Below, piece after piece: positions 37,248 to 46,845 of a DNA stretch of 64,000 nt. The stretch is from assembly GCF_026627925.1 (NCBI RefSeq), contig NZ_JAPNLE010000009.1, positions 3,596,001 through 3,660,000 of the forward strand. The letters are read 5' to 3'. The stretch comes from Cupriavidus sp. D39. Its GTDB lineage: Bacteria > Pseudomonadota > Gammaproteobacteria > Burkholderiales > Burkholderiaceae. A program made the translations under genes and the position numbers. Position 1 is the first letter of the stretch. Each line of letters begins with the position of its first letter. The notes beneath the pieces were generated by a model. The model had not been told where the DNA came from. It made no database searches and saw nothing but the letters and a program-made list of their open reading frames with translations.

Positions 37248-37922
37248 ATGCGTACCGTGCTGCTGACCGGCTTCGAGCCGTTCGAGAGCGAATCCATCAA
37301 TCCATCCTGGGAGGTCGTGTGCGCGCTCGACGGCGAGCGCATCGGCGGCACGCCCGATGGCGCCGACGCGGCCGTGATCGTCGCGCGCCAGTTGCCATGC
37401 GTGTTCGGCGCGGCCAACGACGCCATGGCGGACCTGCTCGATGCGCTGCAGCCCGTGCTGGTGATCGCGGTGGGGCTGGCGGGCGGGCGTCCGGAGATGT
37501 CGGTGGAGCGCGTGGCGATCAACGTGGACGACGCGCGCATTGCCGACAACGCCGGCGCGCAGCCCATCGATTCCCGCATTGCCGAGTACGGACCCGCGGC
37601 ATATTTTTCCAGCCTGCCGATCAAGGCCATCGTGCGCCGCATGCGCACGGCCGGCGTGCCGGCCTCGGTGTCGCAGACCGCCGGCACCTTCGTCTGCAAC
37701 CACGTGTTCTACGGCCTGATGCACTTGCTGGCGACACAGAGCGTACCTGCGGGGGTGCGGGGCGGCTTCATCCACATTCCCTATCTGCCGGAGCAGGCCG
37801 TGCGGCATCCGGGCCAGCCAAGCCTGGCGCTGGCCACGATGATCGACGGTATCCGCTGCGCAGTGGAGACCGCGCTGTCGACGCAGGACGATATCCGCGA
37901 GCAGGGCGGCCAGACGCACTGA
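37248..37922 (+). CDS. pcp: Pyrrolidone-carboxylate peptidase
   Basis: Peptidase family C15, 224 residues: [21 protein letters not shown], the Glu-containing [19 protein letters not shown] and the catalytic Cys in [14 protein letters not shown], plus [11 protein letters not shown] near the His. It removes N-terminal pyroglutamate from peptides, producing 5-oxoproline, the substrate of the adjacent PxpABC. GTG/ATG codons at 37194-37200 would add a Pro/Gly-rich leader not seen in the family. It is intact. Confidence 0.93.
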   Translation: MRTVLLTGFEPFESESINPSWEVVCALDGERIGGTPDGADAAVIVARQLPCVFGAANDAMADLLDALQPVLVIAVGLAGGRPEMSVERVAINVDDARIADNAGAQPIDSRIAEYGPAAYFSSLPIKAIVRRMRTAGVPASVSQTAGTFVCNHVFYGLMHLLATQSVPAGVRGGFIHIPYLPEQAVRHPGQPSLALATMIDGIRCAVETALSTQDDIREQGGQTH

Positions 37923-37930
37923 GGCGCCGT

Positions 37931-39214
37931 TCAGGCGCCCGGCGGCGGGGCATCCTCGCGATGGTTGCCATCGCCATCGCCGCCGACGTCGCCATCGGTT
38001 GTGCGAGCCGCCGCCAGCCGCTTCGCCTTGCGCCGCGCGCGCCGCACGCTGCGGCGATCCAGCTGGAATTGCTCGAAGCGCCAGATCAGGTAGAACAGCG
38101 CCACGAACGGCCACATCCACCCCAGCCATTGCGACAGGCTGTTGAAGTGGATGAAGCGGCCTAGGCGCCAGCCTTGCTCCGAGATCCAGGAATACGGATT
38201 GGCGGGCAGCAGGTTGGACAGCATCACCAGCAGCATCAGCGTGGCGAGCGCCAGCGCGCCGCGCAGCCAGCGCGGCAGCCGCAGCAGCAAAACCAGCGCC
38301 AGCGAGCCCGTGAGCAGGGCAAAGCGGCCGCCTTCGGACAGCCAGTTGAAGGCGTTGTCGTCCGGGAACTGCATCTCGGCCACCACCGCCTTGAGCAGCA
38401 GCGCGCTGGCCAGCAAGGCCGCCAGGATGCGCAGCATCGGCGCCTGCCTGCGCATGGCGATCGAGGCGAACAGCCCGGTGCCCACCCAGCCGCATCCGGT
38501 AACGAGTGACTCCAGCAATTGCTGCCCTTGCACGTCGTCCGGCCGCAACAGGCTGATGTTTTCAATCAGGTCGGGCAGCCCCGGGAATACGCCTTGCAAC
38601 CACTGCACGGGCCAGGAGTCGGGGTCGGTCAGCCACTCGCGCACGATCGCGCCCATGCCGAACAGGTGATCCTGCGGGAAGATCTGCGCGAACGGCCACA
38701 GCAGGATCAGGATGATGGCAAAGCTGGCGTGCGGCTCGAACCACGCCATGCGCAACTGGCGCAGCGAGCCGCGATCGATCAGCGCGGCCGAGAAGGGCGC
38801 CACCGCGGCGGCCCCCAGCAGAGCACCCAGCGCATTGGTCATCAGGTCGATATTGGACGAGACGCGGTTGGGCAGCCAGGTCTGCAGCGCCTCCATGGTG
38901 CCCGACAGCAGCGTGCCCGCCACCAGCGCCAGCAGCACGGCGCGCACGCCGGAGATGCGCGGGTGCAGGGACAGCACCACCAGCGCGCCAAGCGGGCAGT
39001 AGCCCAGCACGTTGGTGATGAGATCGAACCCGGTCAGGTAGCGGGGCTTGGGCGCGGTGAGGAAGGCCAGCGCAGAGATGCCGTTGTCGGTCCAGCCCGT
39101 GAACGGGTACAGGCTGCCATAGACCACCAGCAGGGTAAAGCAAAGCAGCCCCACCCGCGCCAGCGGCGAATGGCGCGGCGGTGGCGGGACGAGCGGCGCG
39201 GGAGCCAATGCCAT
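37931..39214 (-). CDS. VanZ-family membrane protein
   Basis: This 427-residue protein has an N-terminal VanZ-like domain (LLVVYGSLYPFTGW, FDLITNVLGYCPLGALV, LQTWLPNRVSSNIDLMTNALGALLG), several further membrane helices and a basic, Asp/Gly-rich C-terminus. VanZ homologues affect glycopeptide sensitivity, but most have unknown roles. Its start is 12 bases from the end of the MCE-operon lipoprotein gene, so it appears to be the last gene of that operon. Confidence 0.85.
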   Translation of the reverse strand: MALAPAPLVPPPPRHSPLARVGLLCFTLLVVYGSLYPFTGWTDNGISALAFLTAPKPRYLTGFDLITNVLGYCPLGALVVLSLHPRISGVRAVLLALVAGTLLSGTMEALQTWLPNRVSSNIDLMTNALGALLGAAAVAPFSAALIDRGSLRQLRMAWFEPHASFAIILILLWPFAQIFPQDHLFGMGAIVREWLTDPDSWPVQWLQGVFPGLPDLIENISLLRPDDVQGQQLLESLVTGCGWVGTGLFASIAMRRQAPMLRILAALLASALLLKAVVAEMQFPDDNAFNWLSEGGRFALLTGSLALVLLLRLPRWLRGALALATLMLLVMLSNLLPANPYSWISEQGWRLGRFIHFNSLSQWLGWMWPFVALFYLIWRFEQFQLDRRSVRRARRKAKRLAAARTTDGDVGGDGDGNHREDAPPPGA

Positions 39215-39225
39215 GCGCGACCCGC

Positions 39226-39873
39226 TTACTGCAGCGGCAGCGTAGCCACCCAGTCCAGGATCGCCGCAATGGCGGCATCGCTACCGGTGGCCAGTGCCTT
39301 GACGCCGCCGGCGCCGTCGGCCGTGGCGGCGGGCTGCGCCACCACGAAGGTCTTCTGCCCGATCAGCCCGTTGCGAAACACCGTGGCACGCACCCGGATC
39401 ACGCCGCGGCTGGCGCTGGCGCTATCGAACACCTGCTCGAACTCCAGCACGTCGATCTTGAGCGCCGGCGCGGCGGTGTCGCCGAACCAGGTCAGTGCGC
39501 CGCGCGAGGCCACGGCTTCGCGCAGGCGGTCGTCGAACAGGCGCACCGGCGACATCACCCAGCGCTGCGTGGCATAGGGCTGCAGGCGTTCCGCCTGGGC
39601 GTAGTGCAGGCGGTAGTAGAGCGCGTTGCCGTCCAGCCAGGTGGGGCCGTCGGTCTGCGCCACGCGCATCTTGGGCAGGTGCACGGCGTCGGGCGCCGCG
39701 CCGGCGGGCGGGCCGAGGTCATAGGTGACGGTGGGCGTGGAAGGCGTGAGGGCGCAGCCGCCCAGCAGGAGGCAGGCCAGCGCGACGCCGGTGGCGAGCC
39801 GGCGCGGCAGGGCGAAGGTGCCGACGCCGGCGGTGCCGGTCACGTCCGGCCGATCTTGGGCATTGCGCATCAT
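39226..39873 (-). CDS. ABC-type transport auxiliary lipoprotein
   Basis: 215 residues with a late signal peptide and lipobox LLLGGC at Cys40, and then a PqiC/ABC-auxiliary domain (VTYDLGPPAG, MRVAQTDGPTWLDGNALYYRLHYA, DDRLREAVASRGALTWFG). It is the outer-membrane lipoprotein partner of the MCE transport system encoded upstream. It is intact. Confidence 0.85.
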   Translation of the reverse strand: MMRNAQDRPDVTGTAGVGTFALPRRLATGVALACLLLGGCALTPSTPTVTYDLGPPAGAAPDAVHLPKMRVAQTDGPTWLDGNALYYRLHYAQAERLQPYATQRWVMSPVRLFDDRLREAVASRGALTWFGDTAAPALKIDVLEFEQVFDSASASRGVIRVRATVFRNGLIGQKTFVVAQPAATADGAGGVKALATGSDAAIAAILDWVATLPLQ

Positions 39874-39962
39874 GGTTTGCCTTGGTTTGCTCGAAGGGTT
39901 CGCCGCGCCCGCCTGGCGAGCCAGGCATGGCGCGAGCGCGGCATCACGGCGTCCACTGCGTG

Positions 39963-40904
39963 TCAGCGAGCCTGGAAGCCAGGTTCGCCCGGGCCCGGCA
40001 TGGCGGCGGGGCCGCCAAACAGCACGCTGCGCGGGCTGTCGTTGAACTGGCTGGCGGCGCGGTCGATGCTGCGCACGGTCTGGCGCGCATCGCGCGCGAG
40101 TCCGTTGATCTGCGGCAGCGTGTCTTGCGAGACGCCACCGGCGGCCGACTGTACGGAATCGGCGGCGCCTTGCAGGTCACGCCCGACGCGGTCGACGGTG
40201 CGCATCACGGTGCCGTCCGGGCTTGCCAGTTCCTGGGTGAGGCGCCGCGTGGAGGCCAGCGTGGCGTTCAGGTTTTCGGTCACCTGCGGCAATTGGCGCA
40301 CGGCCGGCGCGATCGAGCTGGCCAGTTGCGAGTAGTCGTCGGCGGTCTTGTGCACCGAGCGGATCGCCTCCATCAGGTCGCGCCGGTTGTCGGTCTGGAA
40401 CATATCAGTGAGCGAGCCCATGATCGTCTCCAGTTGCGAGAGCAAGGTGTCACCGCGCTTTTCCAGCTCTTCGAAGAAGCCGGCCCGCATGATGATGCGC
40501 GCCACCGACTTGGAGGAGGTGGCCAGGTGCGGCGACGGCGTGCCGCCTTCCTGCGCGGTGGTGTCGTCGAGCTGCACGTAGCCGATCCCGGTCACGCCCT
40601 GGAAGCCGAGCGTGGCATAGGTGGTGTGGGTGATCGGAGTGTCCTGGTTGACGCTGATGCGCACGATGATCTGGCCCGGCACGGTGGGATCGAAGCGGAT
40701 CGACACCACCTTGCCCACCTCCAGGCCGCGGTACTTGACGTCGGCCTGCGGTCCCAGCCCGTTGACGGTGGAGCGGGTGATCAGGTCATACGGCACGCGC
40801 ACCGCGTGGTCGCTGCTGAACCAGAAGATCGAGAACAGCACCAGGATGGCGAGTCCGATCGTAAACACGCCGGCCAGGAAGGCGTTCGACTTGTTTTCCA
40901 TCAT
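39963..40904 (-). CDS. MlaD-type MCE domain protein
   Basis: One N-terminal membrane helix (AFLAGVFTIGLAILVLFSIFWF) is followed by an MCE domain (about residues 38-120; GLGPQADVKYRGLEVGKV, LGFQGVTGIGYVQLDD), and then a helical C-terminal region. MCE proteins form periplasmic rings that move lipids between membranes. At 313 residues it is longer than E. coli MlaD. It overlaps the ATPase gene by 4 bases. Confidence 0.9.
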   Translation of the reverse strand: MMENKSNAFLAGVFTIGLAILVLFSIFWFSSDHAVRVPYDLITRSTVNGLGPQADVKYRGLEVGKVVSIRFDPTVPGQIIVRISVNQDTPITHTTYATLGFQGVTGIGYVQLDDTTAQEGGTPSPHLATSSKSVARIIMRAGFFEELEKRGDTLLSQLETIMGSLTDMFQTDNRRDLMEAIRSVHKTADDYSQLASSIAPAVRQLPQVTENLNATLASTRRLTQELASPDGTVMRTVDRVGRDLQGAADSVQSAAGGVSQDTLPQINGLARDARQTVRSIDRAASQFNDSPRSVLFGGPAAMPGPGEPGFQAR

Positions 40905-41800
40905 GCTTCTCCAGATTGCGGGCCTGCGGGTGTTGCCGCATGCGTTGCCGCGCGTGTAGCGTCCGGCAAGGCCGGGAGCGCCTGCATGGCGCGCTGCCCG
41001 CGCTCGCCCAGGAAATACTCGTGGATGAACGGGTGATCGATATGCACCAGTTCCCGGATCGGCAGCGCGGCTAGTACCTTGTGGTCCGCCAGCACCGCGA
41101 CGCGATCCGACAGCGCCACCAGGGTGTCGAGGTCGTGGGTCACCATCACCACGGTCAGGCCCAGCTCGCGGCGCAGTTCGCGGATCAGCGCCACGTAGTC
41201 GTCCGAGGCCATCGGGTCCAGCCCGGCCGTGGGCTCGTCCAGGAACACCAGCTCGGGCTCCAGGGCCAGGGCCCGCGCCAGCGCCACGCGCTTGATCATG
41301 CCGCCGGACAGGTCGGACGGCATCTTGTCCGCGTCCCGCGCCGACAGCCCCACCAGTTGCAGCTTGAGCAGCGACGCCGCGCAGATGAGATCGTCGGGCA
41401 GGGTGCGAAGTTCACGCAGCGGCAGCGCGATGTTGTCGATCACAGACAGCGCGGAAAACAGCGCGCCGCGCTGGAACTGCAGGCCCCAGCGGTTGCGCAG
41501 GGCTTGCAGCCGCGCCGTGTCGAGCTCGGTCAGGTCCTCGCCGAACACACGGATGGTGCCCGAGGTGGGCCGCTCCAGCCCCACGATCTGGCGCAGCAGC
41601 ACGGTCTTGCCGCTGCCCGAGCCGCCCACGATGGACAGCACTTCGCCCCGGTACACGTCGAGGTTGAGGTGGTCGTGCACCACCGCCTCGCCAAAGCGCT
41701 TGACCAGGTCGCGCACCTCGATCACGGTGGTGCGCGGGGCGTGCTGCACGGAGCCGGCGGGAGGCGCGTCGGTGGCGGTGGCAGGAGCGAAGTTGGTCAT
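40901..41800 (-). CDS. MCE-system ABC transporter ATP-binding protein
   Basis: MlaF-like ATPase, 299 residues: Walker A GGSGSGKT at residues 59-66, signature DLSGGMIKRVALARAL, Walker B LVFLDEPTAGLDP and His in VMVTHDLDTL. It powers the permease encoded upstream. The open frame extends beyond the ATG at 41800, but the permease stop overlaps there. The C-terminal extension is Ala-rich. It is intact. Confidence 0.92.
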   Translation of the reverse strand: MTNFAPATATDAPPAGSVQHAPRTTVIEVRDLVKRFGEAVVHDHLNLDVYRGEVLSIVGGSGSGKTVLLRQIVGLERPTSGTIRVFGEDLTELDTARLQALRNRWGLQFQRGALFSALSVIDNIALPLRELRTLPDDLICAASLLKLQLVGLSARDADKMPSDLSGGMIKRVALARALALEPELVFLDEPTAGLDPMASDDYVALIRELRRELGLTVVMVTHDLDTLVALSDRVAVLADHKVLAALPIRELVHIDHPFIHEYFLGERGQRAMQALPALPDATRAATHAATPAGPQSGEA

Positions 41801-42918
41801 AAGCCGATGTCCTTGAACAGGATGGCGAAGATGGCATCGGCCACGATCACCACGGTGATCGAGGTCACCACCGAGGCGGTGGTGCCTTCGCCCAGGCTGC
41901 GCGTGTTGGGCTCGATGCGCAAGCCGAAGTGGCAGGCGGTGAGCGCGATCAGGATGCCGAACACCACGCCCTTGCCCAGCCCCATCCACAGGTTGGCCAC
42001 CGGCACCGCATCGGGCAGCGCGCGCAGGAAGAAAGCCACGCTGATGTCCAGCTGGAAGTGGGCGGCCAGCATGCCGCCGGTCAGCGCCAGCACGTCGGTC
42101 CACGCCACCAGCAGCGGCATGGCGATGGCCAGCGCGATCACGCGCGGCATGATCAGCCGGAAGCCGTGCGAGATGCCCATCACGCGCATCGCGTCGAGCT
42201 CCTCGGTGACCCGCATCACGCCGATCTGCGCGGTGATGGCCGAACCCGAGCGCCCGGCGATCAGGATGGCCGCCAGCACCGGGCCCAGCTCGCGGATCAC
42301 CGCCATGCCGAGGATGTTGACGATAAAGATGCTCGCGCCGAAGGTGCGCAGCTGGTTGGCCGACAGGTACGACAGCACGATACCGATCAAAAAACCGACC
42401 AGCGCCGTGATGCCGAGTGCCTTGTAGCCGACGTTGTAGATATTGGCGGAGATCTCGCGCCAGGGGCCGCGCTGCGGCGCGCGCGCCAGGCGCAGCAGGT
42501 CGAAGGCCAGCTGGCCCAGCATGGTCACGCCATTGCCCAGCTGCGCGAACATCGACAGGATCGAGGCGCCGAACAGGGTCACCGGATTGAACCGGTCCAC
42601 CATATGCTTTTTCCAGTTCTCGCGGCGCAGCCCGGCGATACGGGTAAAGACGCGGCGCTGGGCTTCATTGGCCTCCAGCTTCTCGGGCAGCTTGCCGCCC
42701 CAGGCCTGCCACATCAGCTGCGCGCCGATGTGATCGAGCCGGGCGAGGCGCGCCAGCGACCAGTGCGCGTGCGCGTCGATCTTGTGCAGCTCGTTGCGCA
42801 GTGCGCGCGCACGGTGGCAATCGGAGAGCGCAAGCGCTGTCCAGTCGCCGCGCAGTTGCACGGTTTGCGCTCCTTCCGCGCGCGTCACTTCTATGGCTGG
42901 CGTGGTTGGGCTTTCCAA
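41797..42918 (-). CDS. MlaE-type permease with N-terminal STAS-like domain
   Basis: 373 residues. The first ~90 (VQLRGDWTALALSDCHRARAL, ARLDHIGAQLMWQAWG) resemble a STAS domain, equivalent to MlaB. The rest is an MlaE permease (LAFDLLRLARAPQRGPW, VGFLIGIVLSYLSANQL, MAVIRELGPVLAAILIAGRSGSAITAQIG). The MlaB and MlaE functions thus appear fused. It is the first gene of the operon permease-ATPase-MCE-lipoprotein-VanZ and is divergent from birA. Confidence 0.9.
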   Translation of the reverse strand: MESPTTPAIEVTRAEGAQTVQLRGDWTALALSDCHRARALRNELHKIDAHAHWSLARLARLDHIGAQLMWQAWGGKLPEKLEANEAQRRVFTRIAGLRRENWKKHMVDRFNPVTLFGASILSMFAQLGNGVTMLGQLAFDLLRLARAPQRGPWREISANIYNVGYKALGITALVGFLIGIVLSYLSANQLRTFGASIFIVNILGMAVIRELGPVLAAILIAGRSGSAITAQIGVMRVTEELDAMRVMGISHGFRLIMPRVIALAIAMPLLVAWTDVLALTGGMLAAHFQLDISVAFFLRALPDAVPVANLWMGLGKGVVFGILIALTACHFGLRIEPNTRSLGEGTTASVVTSITVVIVADAIFAILFKDIGL

Positions 42919-43066
42919 AGGAGGGGAGAAGTGATGGGCAAGTCCCGATTCTATGCCACCCGCGGCGTCAGCGGGCGTCCGGAGCGCCTCGGCCTGGGAT
43001 TCGCACGGCTACAATGCGTAGCTGCCTATCTGCCTATACCCTTTGTGTTGTCCATCGTCGAAACGC

Positions 43067-43945
43067 ATGTCCGCTGACAAATCCTTGCCCACGCCAGATC
43101 CGCTCCCTGCGGCCGCCGCTCCCGCGCAAGCCTGGCGCATCGACCCCGACCGCCTGCGCGCCGCGCTCACCGGCGCCGCGCGCGGCTGGGCCCTCGACGT
43201 GGTCGACGAGACCGGTTCCACCAACGCCGACCTGACGCTGGCCTGCCGCACCGCGCCGTGGGCCGAGTCCGCCACGCTGCGCCTGGCCTACCGGCAGACC
43301 GCCGGGCGTGGACGCCAGGGGCGTCCCTGGCAAGGCCAGGCCGGGCTGACGTTCTCGGTGGCGCTGCCCTTGCCGCTGGCGCCCTCGCAGTTGAGCGGGC
43401 TGAGCCTGGCGGTAGGGCTGGCGCTGGCCGAGGCGCTGGGCGACTGCGACGCGCGCCTTGGCGCCGCCATTGGCCTGAAATGGCCTAACGACCTGCAGAT
43501 CGACGGCCGCAAGCTGGCCGGCATCCTGATCGAGTCGGTGCCGGCCGGCCCGCAGGGGATCTGGGCGGTGGTCGGCATTGGCCTGAACCTGGTGCGCGAT
43601 GCGCAGATGGAAGCCGCGCTCGGGCGCAGCCTGGCCGGCGTGACCGAATTCCTGCCAGGCTGCGACCCCACCACGCTGCTGGCTGCGGTGCTGAACCGGC
43701 TGGCGGTGATGCGCGAGGATTTCCTGGCGCAGGGCTTTGCGCCGATGGCGCCCCGCTGGTCCGCGCGCGATGCCTTTCGCGATCAGCCAGTGCGCCTGCT
43801 GCACGATGGCCGCGTGCAGGCCGAAGGCCTGGCGCGCGGCGTGGACGGCGACGGCCACCTGCTGCTGGAAACGCCCTCGGGCCTGGAGCGCATTGCCAGC
43901 GGCGAAGTGTCGCTGCGCCCGGCGGACAACGGAGCGGGCGCATGA
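43067..43945 (+). CDS. birA: Biotin-[acetyl-CoA-carboxylase] ligase
   Basis: BPL/LplA catalytic domain: [12 protein letters not shown], the biotinyl-AMP loop [33 protein letters not shown], and a small C-terminal BPL domain. The N-terminal helix-turn-helix of E. coli BirA is absent, so this is a ligase without repressor function. The ATG at 43067 is chosen over an upstream TTG. It overlaps coaX by ATGA and is intact. Confidence 0.93.
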   Translation: MSADKSLPTPDPLPAAAAPAQAWRIDPDRLRAALTGAARGWALDVVDETGSTNADLTLACRTAPWAESATLRLAYRQTAGRGRQGRPWQGQAGLTFSVALPLPLAPSQLSGLSLAVGLALAEALGDCDARLGAAIGLKWPNDLQIDGRKLAGILIESVPAGPQGIWAVVGIGLNLVRDAQMEAALGRSLAGVTEFLPGCDPTTLLAAVLNRLAVMREDFLAQGFAPMAPRWSARDAFRDQPVRLLHDGRVQAEGLARGVDGDGHLLLETPSGLERIASGEVSLRPADNGAGA

Positions 43946-44793
43946 GCGGCGCCAGCGCCGGCATGCCGCGTGTGCCGCAACTGCTGATCGATATCGGCAA
44001 CACCCGCCTGAAATGGGCCTGGTGCGACGATGCCTGGTCCGGCGCGGTGCTGCACGGGGCCCCGTTGCCCACACCCTGGCAGCACGGCGGCGCAGTGGCC
44101 CATGGCGAACTGGGCACGTTGGTGGCGCAATGGGCATCGCTGCGCGCGGCCAACGCCAGTGGCGCGCAGCCCATGGTGTGGGTCAGCAACGTGGCCGGCG
44201 CAGCCATCGCCGCCGGCCTGCAAGCCGCGCTCGACGGTGGGTTCGGCCCCGACGTCGGTGTGAACTGGGTACGCTCGGGCCCGCGCTTCGGCGGCCTCGT
44301 CAACGGCTACCGCGAGCCCGCGCAGCTCGGCGTGGACCGCTGGATCGGCAGCATCGGCGCGCGCTGCTACCGCCCCGAAGGCGCGCTGCTGATCGTCACC
44401 GCCGGCACCGCCACCACGCTCGACGTGGTGAGCGCGCAGGACCGTTTCGAAGGGGGTTTGATCCTGCCCGGGCTGGACCTGATGCTGGGCGCGCTCGCGC
44501 GCAACACTGCGCAATTGCCGTCCCTGGACGTGAGCGATGCCGGGCTGGCCACGCCCTGGGCCGACAACACCCGCGACGCCATCGCCGCCGGCTGCCTGGC
44601 GGCGCAAGCCGGTGCCGTGGAGCACACGTGGCGCGCGCTGTGCGAGCGCGGGCCGGTCCGCTGCCTGCTCTCCGGCGGCGCCCGCCATGTGCTGGCAAAC
44701 GCGCTCTCCATGCCGGTCGAGCAGCACGATAATCTCGTGCTGCTCGGCCTCTATGTGATGGCCTCGCAAAGCCCGGTCGGCACAGCGGGCTGA
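43942..44793 (+). CDS. coaX: Type III pantothenate kinase
   Basis: CoaX family, 283 residues: phosphate motif [40 protein letters not shown] and the [13 protein letters not shown] region. It catalyses the first step of CoA synthesis. The birA-coaX order with overlap is common in betaproteobacteria. It is intact. Confidence 0.94.
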   Translation: MSGASAGMPRVPQLLIDIGNTRLKWAWCDDAWSGAVLHGAPLPTPWQHGGAVAHGELGTLVAQWASLRAANASGAQPMVWVSNVAGAAIAAGLQAALDGGFGPDVGVNWVRSGPRFGGLVNGYREPAQLGVDRWIGSIGARCYRPEGALLIVTAGTATTLDVVSAQDRFEGGLILPGLDLMLGALARNTAQLPSLDVSDAGLATPWADNTRDAIAAGCLAAQAGAVEHTWRALCERGPVRCLLSGGARHVLANALSMPVEQHDNLVLLGLYVMASQSPVGTAG

Positions 44794-44850
44794 GCCGCCT
44801 CACACCCCATCGCCGTCTTCACCCGTCGCCCCACCCCTGCATCGCCCCCA

Positions 44851-45573
44851 ATGTTCCAACGAAGCCTCTTCATCCTGCTGGTCCCGGTCAACGCGCTGCT
44901 GTTCGCTGCCGTGCTGGGCGCGTTCGGCCCACAGCCGCTGGCCGGCTGGATGGAAAGCGCGCGCGAGCCCGAACGCGCTGCCCAGCAGACGCGTGCCGAA
45001 CGCTTCCGCCAGATGCCGCAGGCTAGCGGCAAGCGCCCGGCATCCACGCCCGCCGCTGCGGCTGCCGCTACCCCAGCCGCTACCCCTGCCGCTACCCCAG
45101 CCGCCTCGCCAGCCATGGCTTGTGTCGAGATCGGTGGCTTCAACGGGGAGCTGGTGCGCAAGGTGGCCGATGAGCTGGCTGGCGCACCGCCCGGCGCCTG
45201 GCGCGTGGAACAGTTCGAGCGGCAGGAGCAGGCGCGCTGGTGGGTCCACCTGCCTCCGCAGGCCTCGCGCGAGAACCTGCAGCGCAAGCTCGGCGAGTTG
45301 CGCCGGCGCAATATCACCGATGTGTCGGTGGTCAGCACCGGCTCGCCGGAAACCTATACGGTGTCGCTGGGCTTGTTCCAGGAGCGCGAGCATGCCGAGC
45401 ATTTCCTCGACAACCTGCGCGAGCACGGCGTGCGCACCGCGGTGCTGACCGATACGCCGCATCCGCTGACGCGCCAGTGGCTGCGCGTGCGCAACGCCGA
45501 CGCGGCACTGCGCACGCGGCTGGACGAGATGCGCCAGCGCTATGGCGCGCAGGACTTGCTGACCTGCAGCTGA
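44851..45573 (+). CDS. SPOR domain protein
   Basis: 240 residues: an N-terminal membrane anchor (LFILLVPVNALLFAAVLGAFG), a linker with Ala-Thr-Pro-Ala repeats (about 60-88), and a C-terminal SPOR-like domain (RRNITDVSVVSTGSPETYTVSLGLFQEREHAEHFLDNL). SPOR domains bind denuded glycan at division sites. It is downstream of coaX in the same direction. Confidence 0.82.
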   Translation: MFQRSLFILLVPVNALLFAAVLGAFGPQPLAGWMESAREPERAAQQTRAERFRQMPQASGKRPASTPAAAAAATPAATPAATPAASPAMACVEIGGFNGELVRKVADELAGAPPGAWRVEQFERQEQARWWVHLPPQASRENLQRKLGELRRRNITDVSVVSTGSPETYTVSLGLFQEREHAEHFLDNLREHGVRTAVLTDTPHPLTRQWLRVRNADAALRTRLDEMRQRYGAQDLLTCS

Positions 45574-45591
45574 GCGCGCCTTGGCCGCTTT

Positions 45592-46080
45592 TCAGGCGCC
45601 CTGGCGCACCTTGGACAGCAGCTTGGTGGTGGAACGGTCGTGCAGGAACGCAATGGCATGCGCCTGGCCGCCCCAGCTGCGCACCAGGCGGGTTTCTTCC
45701 AGCGTATCGATGTCGTAGTCGCCGCCCTTGACGTAGATGTCCGGGCGCACCAGCCGGATCAGCTCGACCGGCGTCTTCTCGCGGAACATCACTACCAGGT
45801 CCACCGAGGCCAGCGCTGCGATCAGCGCCATGCGATCCGATTCGTGGTTCAGGGGGCGGTCGTCGCCCTTGCCGAGCATGCGCACTGATGCGTCGCTGTT
45901 CACGCCCACTACCAGGCTGGCGCCCAGGGACTTGGCTTGTGCGAGGTAGGTGGCGTGGCCGCGGTGGAGGATGTCGAAGACGCCGTTAGTGAAGACCAAT
46001 GGGCGCGGCAGCGCGGCTAGTTTTTCTGCTAGGGCGGCTGGGTTGTCGGGAGGGACCAGTTTGGATTCAAAGGTGGGCAT
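45592..46080 (-). CDS. rfaE2: D-glycero-beta-D-manno-heptose 1-phosphate adenylyltransferase
   Basis: A stand-alone nucleotidyltransferase domain (162 residues): VFTNGVFDILHRGHATYL holds the HxGH motif, followed by VVGVNSDASVRMLGKGDDRP and PDIYVKGGDYDIDTLEE. It makes ADP-heptose for LPS core. In E. coli this is the C-terminal half of HldE; here it is separate, as in other betaproteobacteria. Its 5' side faces the palindromic repeat. Confidence 0.92.
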   Translation of the reverse strand: MPTFESKLVPPDNPAALAEKLAALPRPLVFTNGVFDILHRGHATYLAQAKSLGASLVVGVNSDASVRMLGKGDDRPLNHESDRMALIAALASVDLVVMFREKTPVELIRLVRPDIYVKGGDYDIDTLEETRLVRSWGGQAHAIAFLHDRSTTKLLSKVRQGA

Positions 46081-46154
46081 GGTGGGAGGGAAAGGCGTTG
46101 TGTTTGGGCGGCGGTGGGTTCTGCGATTGTGTTCGGGTGGGGGCTGAACTTCAA

Positions 46155-46740
46155 CTGCAACGGCTTAACTGCCACGTCAAGGTCAAAGGCCTAAACTCAA
46201 AGGCAGTTTCACCTCCCCTGCGGGGAGGCGACCTACTTTCTTGTCTCGCCAAGAAAGTAGGCAAAGAAGGCGCCCCATAACGGGAGATGAAAACCTTGAC
46301 GGCTCGCTGCGCATCGCGGGCAGGTGATTGCCGCCTGGGGGCGGAAATCACGGCTACACCGCATGGTGATTTGACGACATCGCGCTCGCGCTCGCGCTGG
46401 TTCGGCCGTGTTTCCCGCCAGTCAGGCGGGAAACACCCACGCGCGATGCGCAGCGAGCCGTCAAGGTTTACCTAGGCCGTATGGGGCGCCTCGGGATTTC
46501 ACGAAAAGAGCGGAAAAGAGGGACCCATGTTTGAGTATCGCCTTAAGGCGATGCGAGTTTGGGTCCCGGCCGCTCTTTTCGTGAAATCCCGAGGGGGTGT
46601 CGCCCCATCCGGCGCGCTTTTTTGCCTACTTTTTTGGCAAGACAAAAAAGTAGGTCGCCTCCCGAAGGGGAGGTGCAACTGCAGTTGCTTTTGAAGTTAA
46701 GCCGTTGAAGTTGAAGCTGATTTTGCAGTTGCAGTCACAG
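46155..46740 (+). repeat. Palindromic intergenic repeat, copy B (uninterrupted)
   Basis: The left end has CAACTGCAACGG and GGCAGTTTCACCTCCCC; the right end has the reverse complement (GAAGGGGAGGTGCAACTG, then TTGCAGTTGCAGT), making the whole element roughly palindromic. It includes the multi-branched core at 46291-46469, the CCTCGGGATTTCACG hairpin (about 46488-46595) and the intact hairpin CCTACTTTTTTG/CAAAAAAGTAGG near 46625-46655 that is split by the intron in copy A. It lacks the first hairpin module of copy A. The gap continues to 46845 without a gene. Confidence 0.85.
46291..46469 (+). ncRNA. Candidate structured RNA/DNA element inside repeat copy B
   Basis: The outer stem is a perfect 28-bp pairing of 46291-46318 with 46442-46469. 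Inside are the GTGATTGCCGCC hairpin, a CACC/GGTG pair and a 12-bp hairpin at 46408-46436 with a loop different from copy A. Stem changes relative to copy A are partly compensatory. No known RNA family was recognised. Confidence 0.45.
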
Positions 46741-46845
46741 CCAAACGCCCACCAAAACCCAACACCCCAAAAAACAAAACCCCATCATCCGATGGGGCCC
46801 GTCCTGCCGAAGGCGCCAAAACTACACCCCCAGCAAAACCCAACT

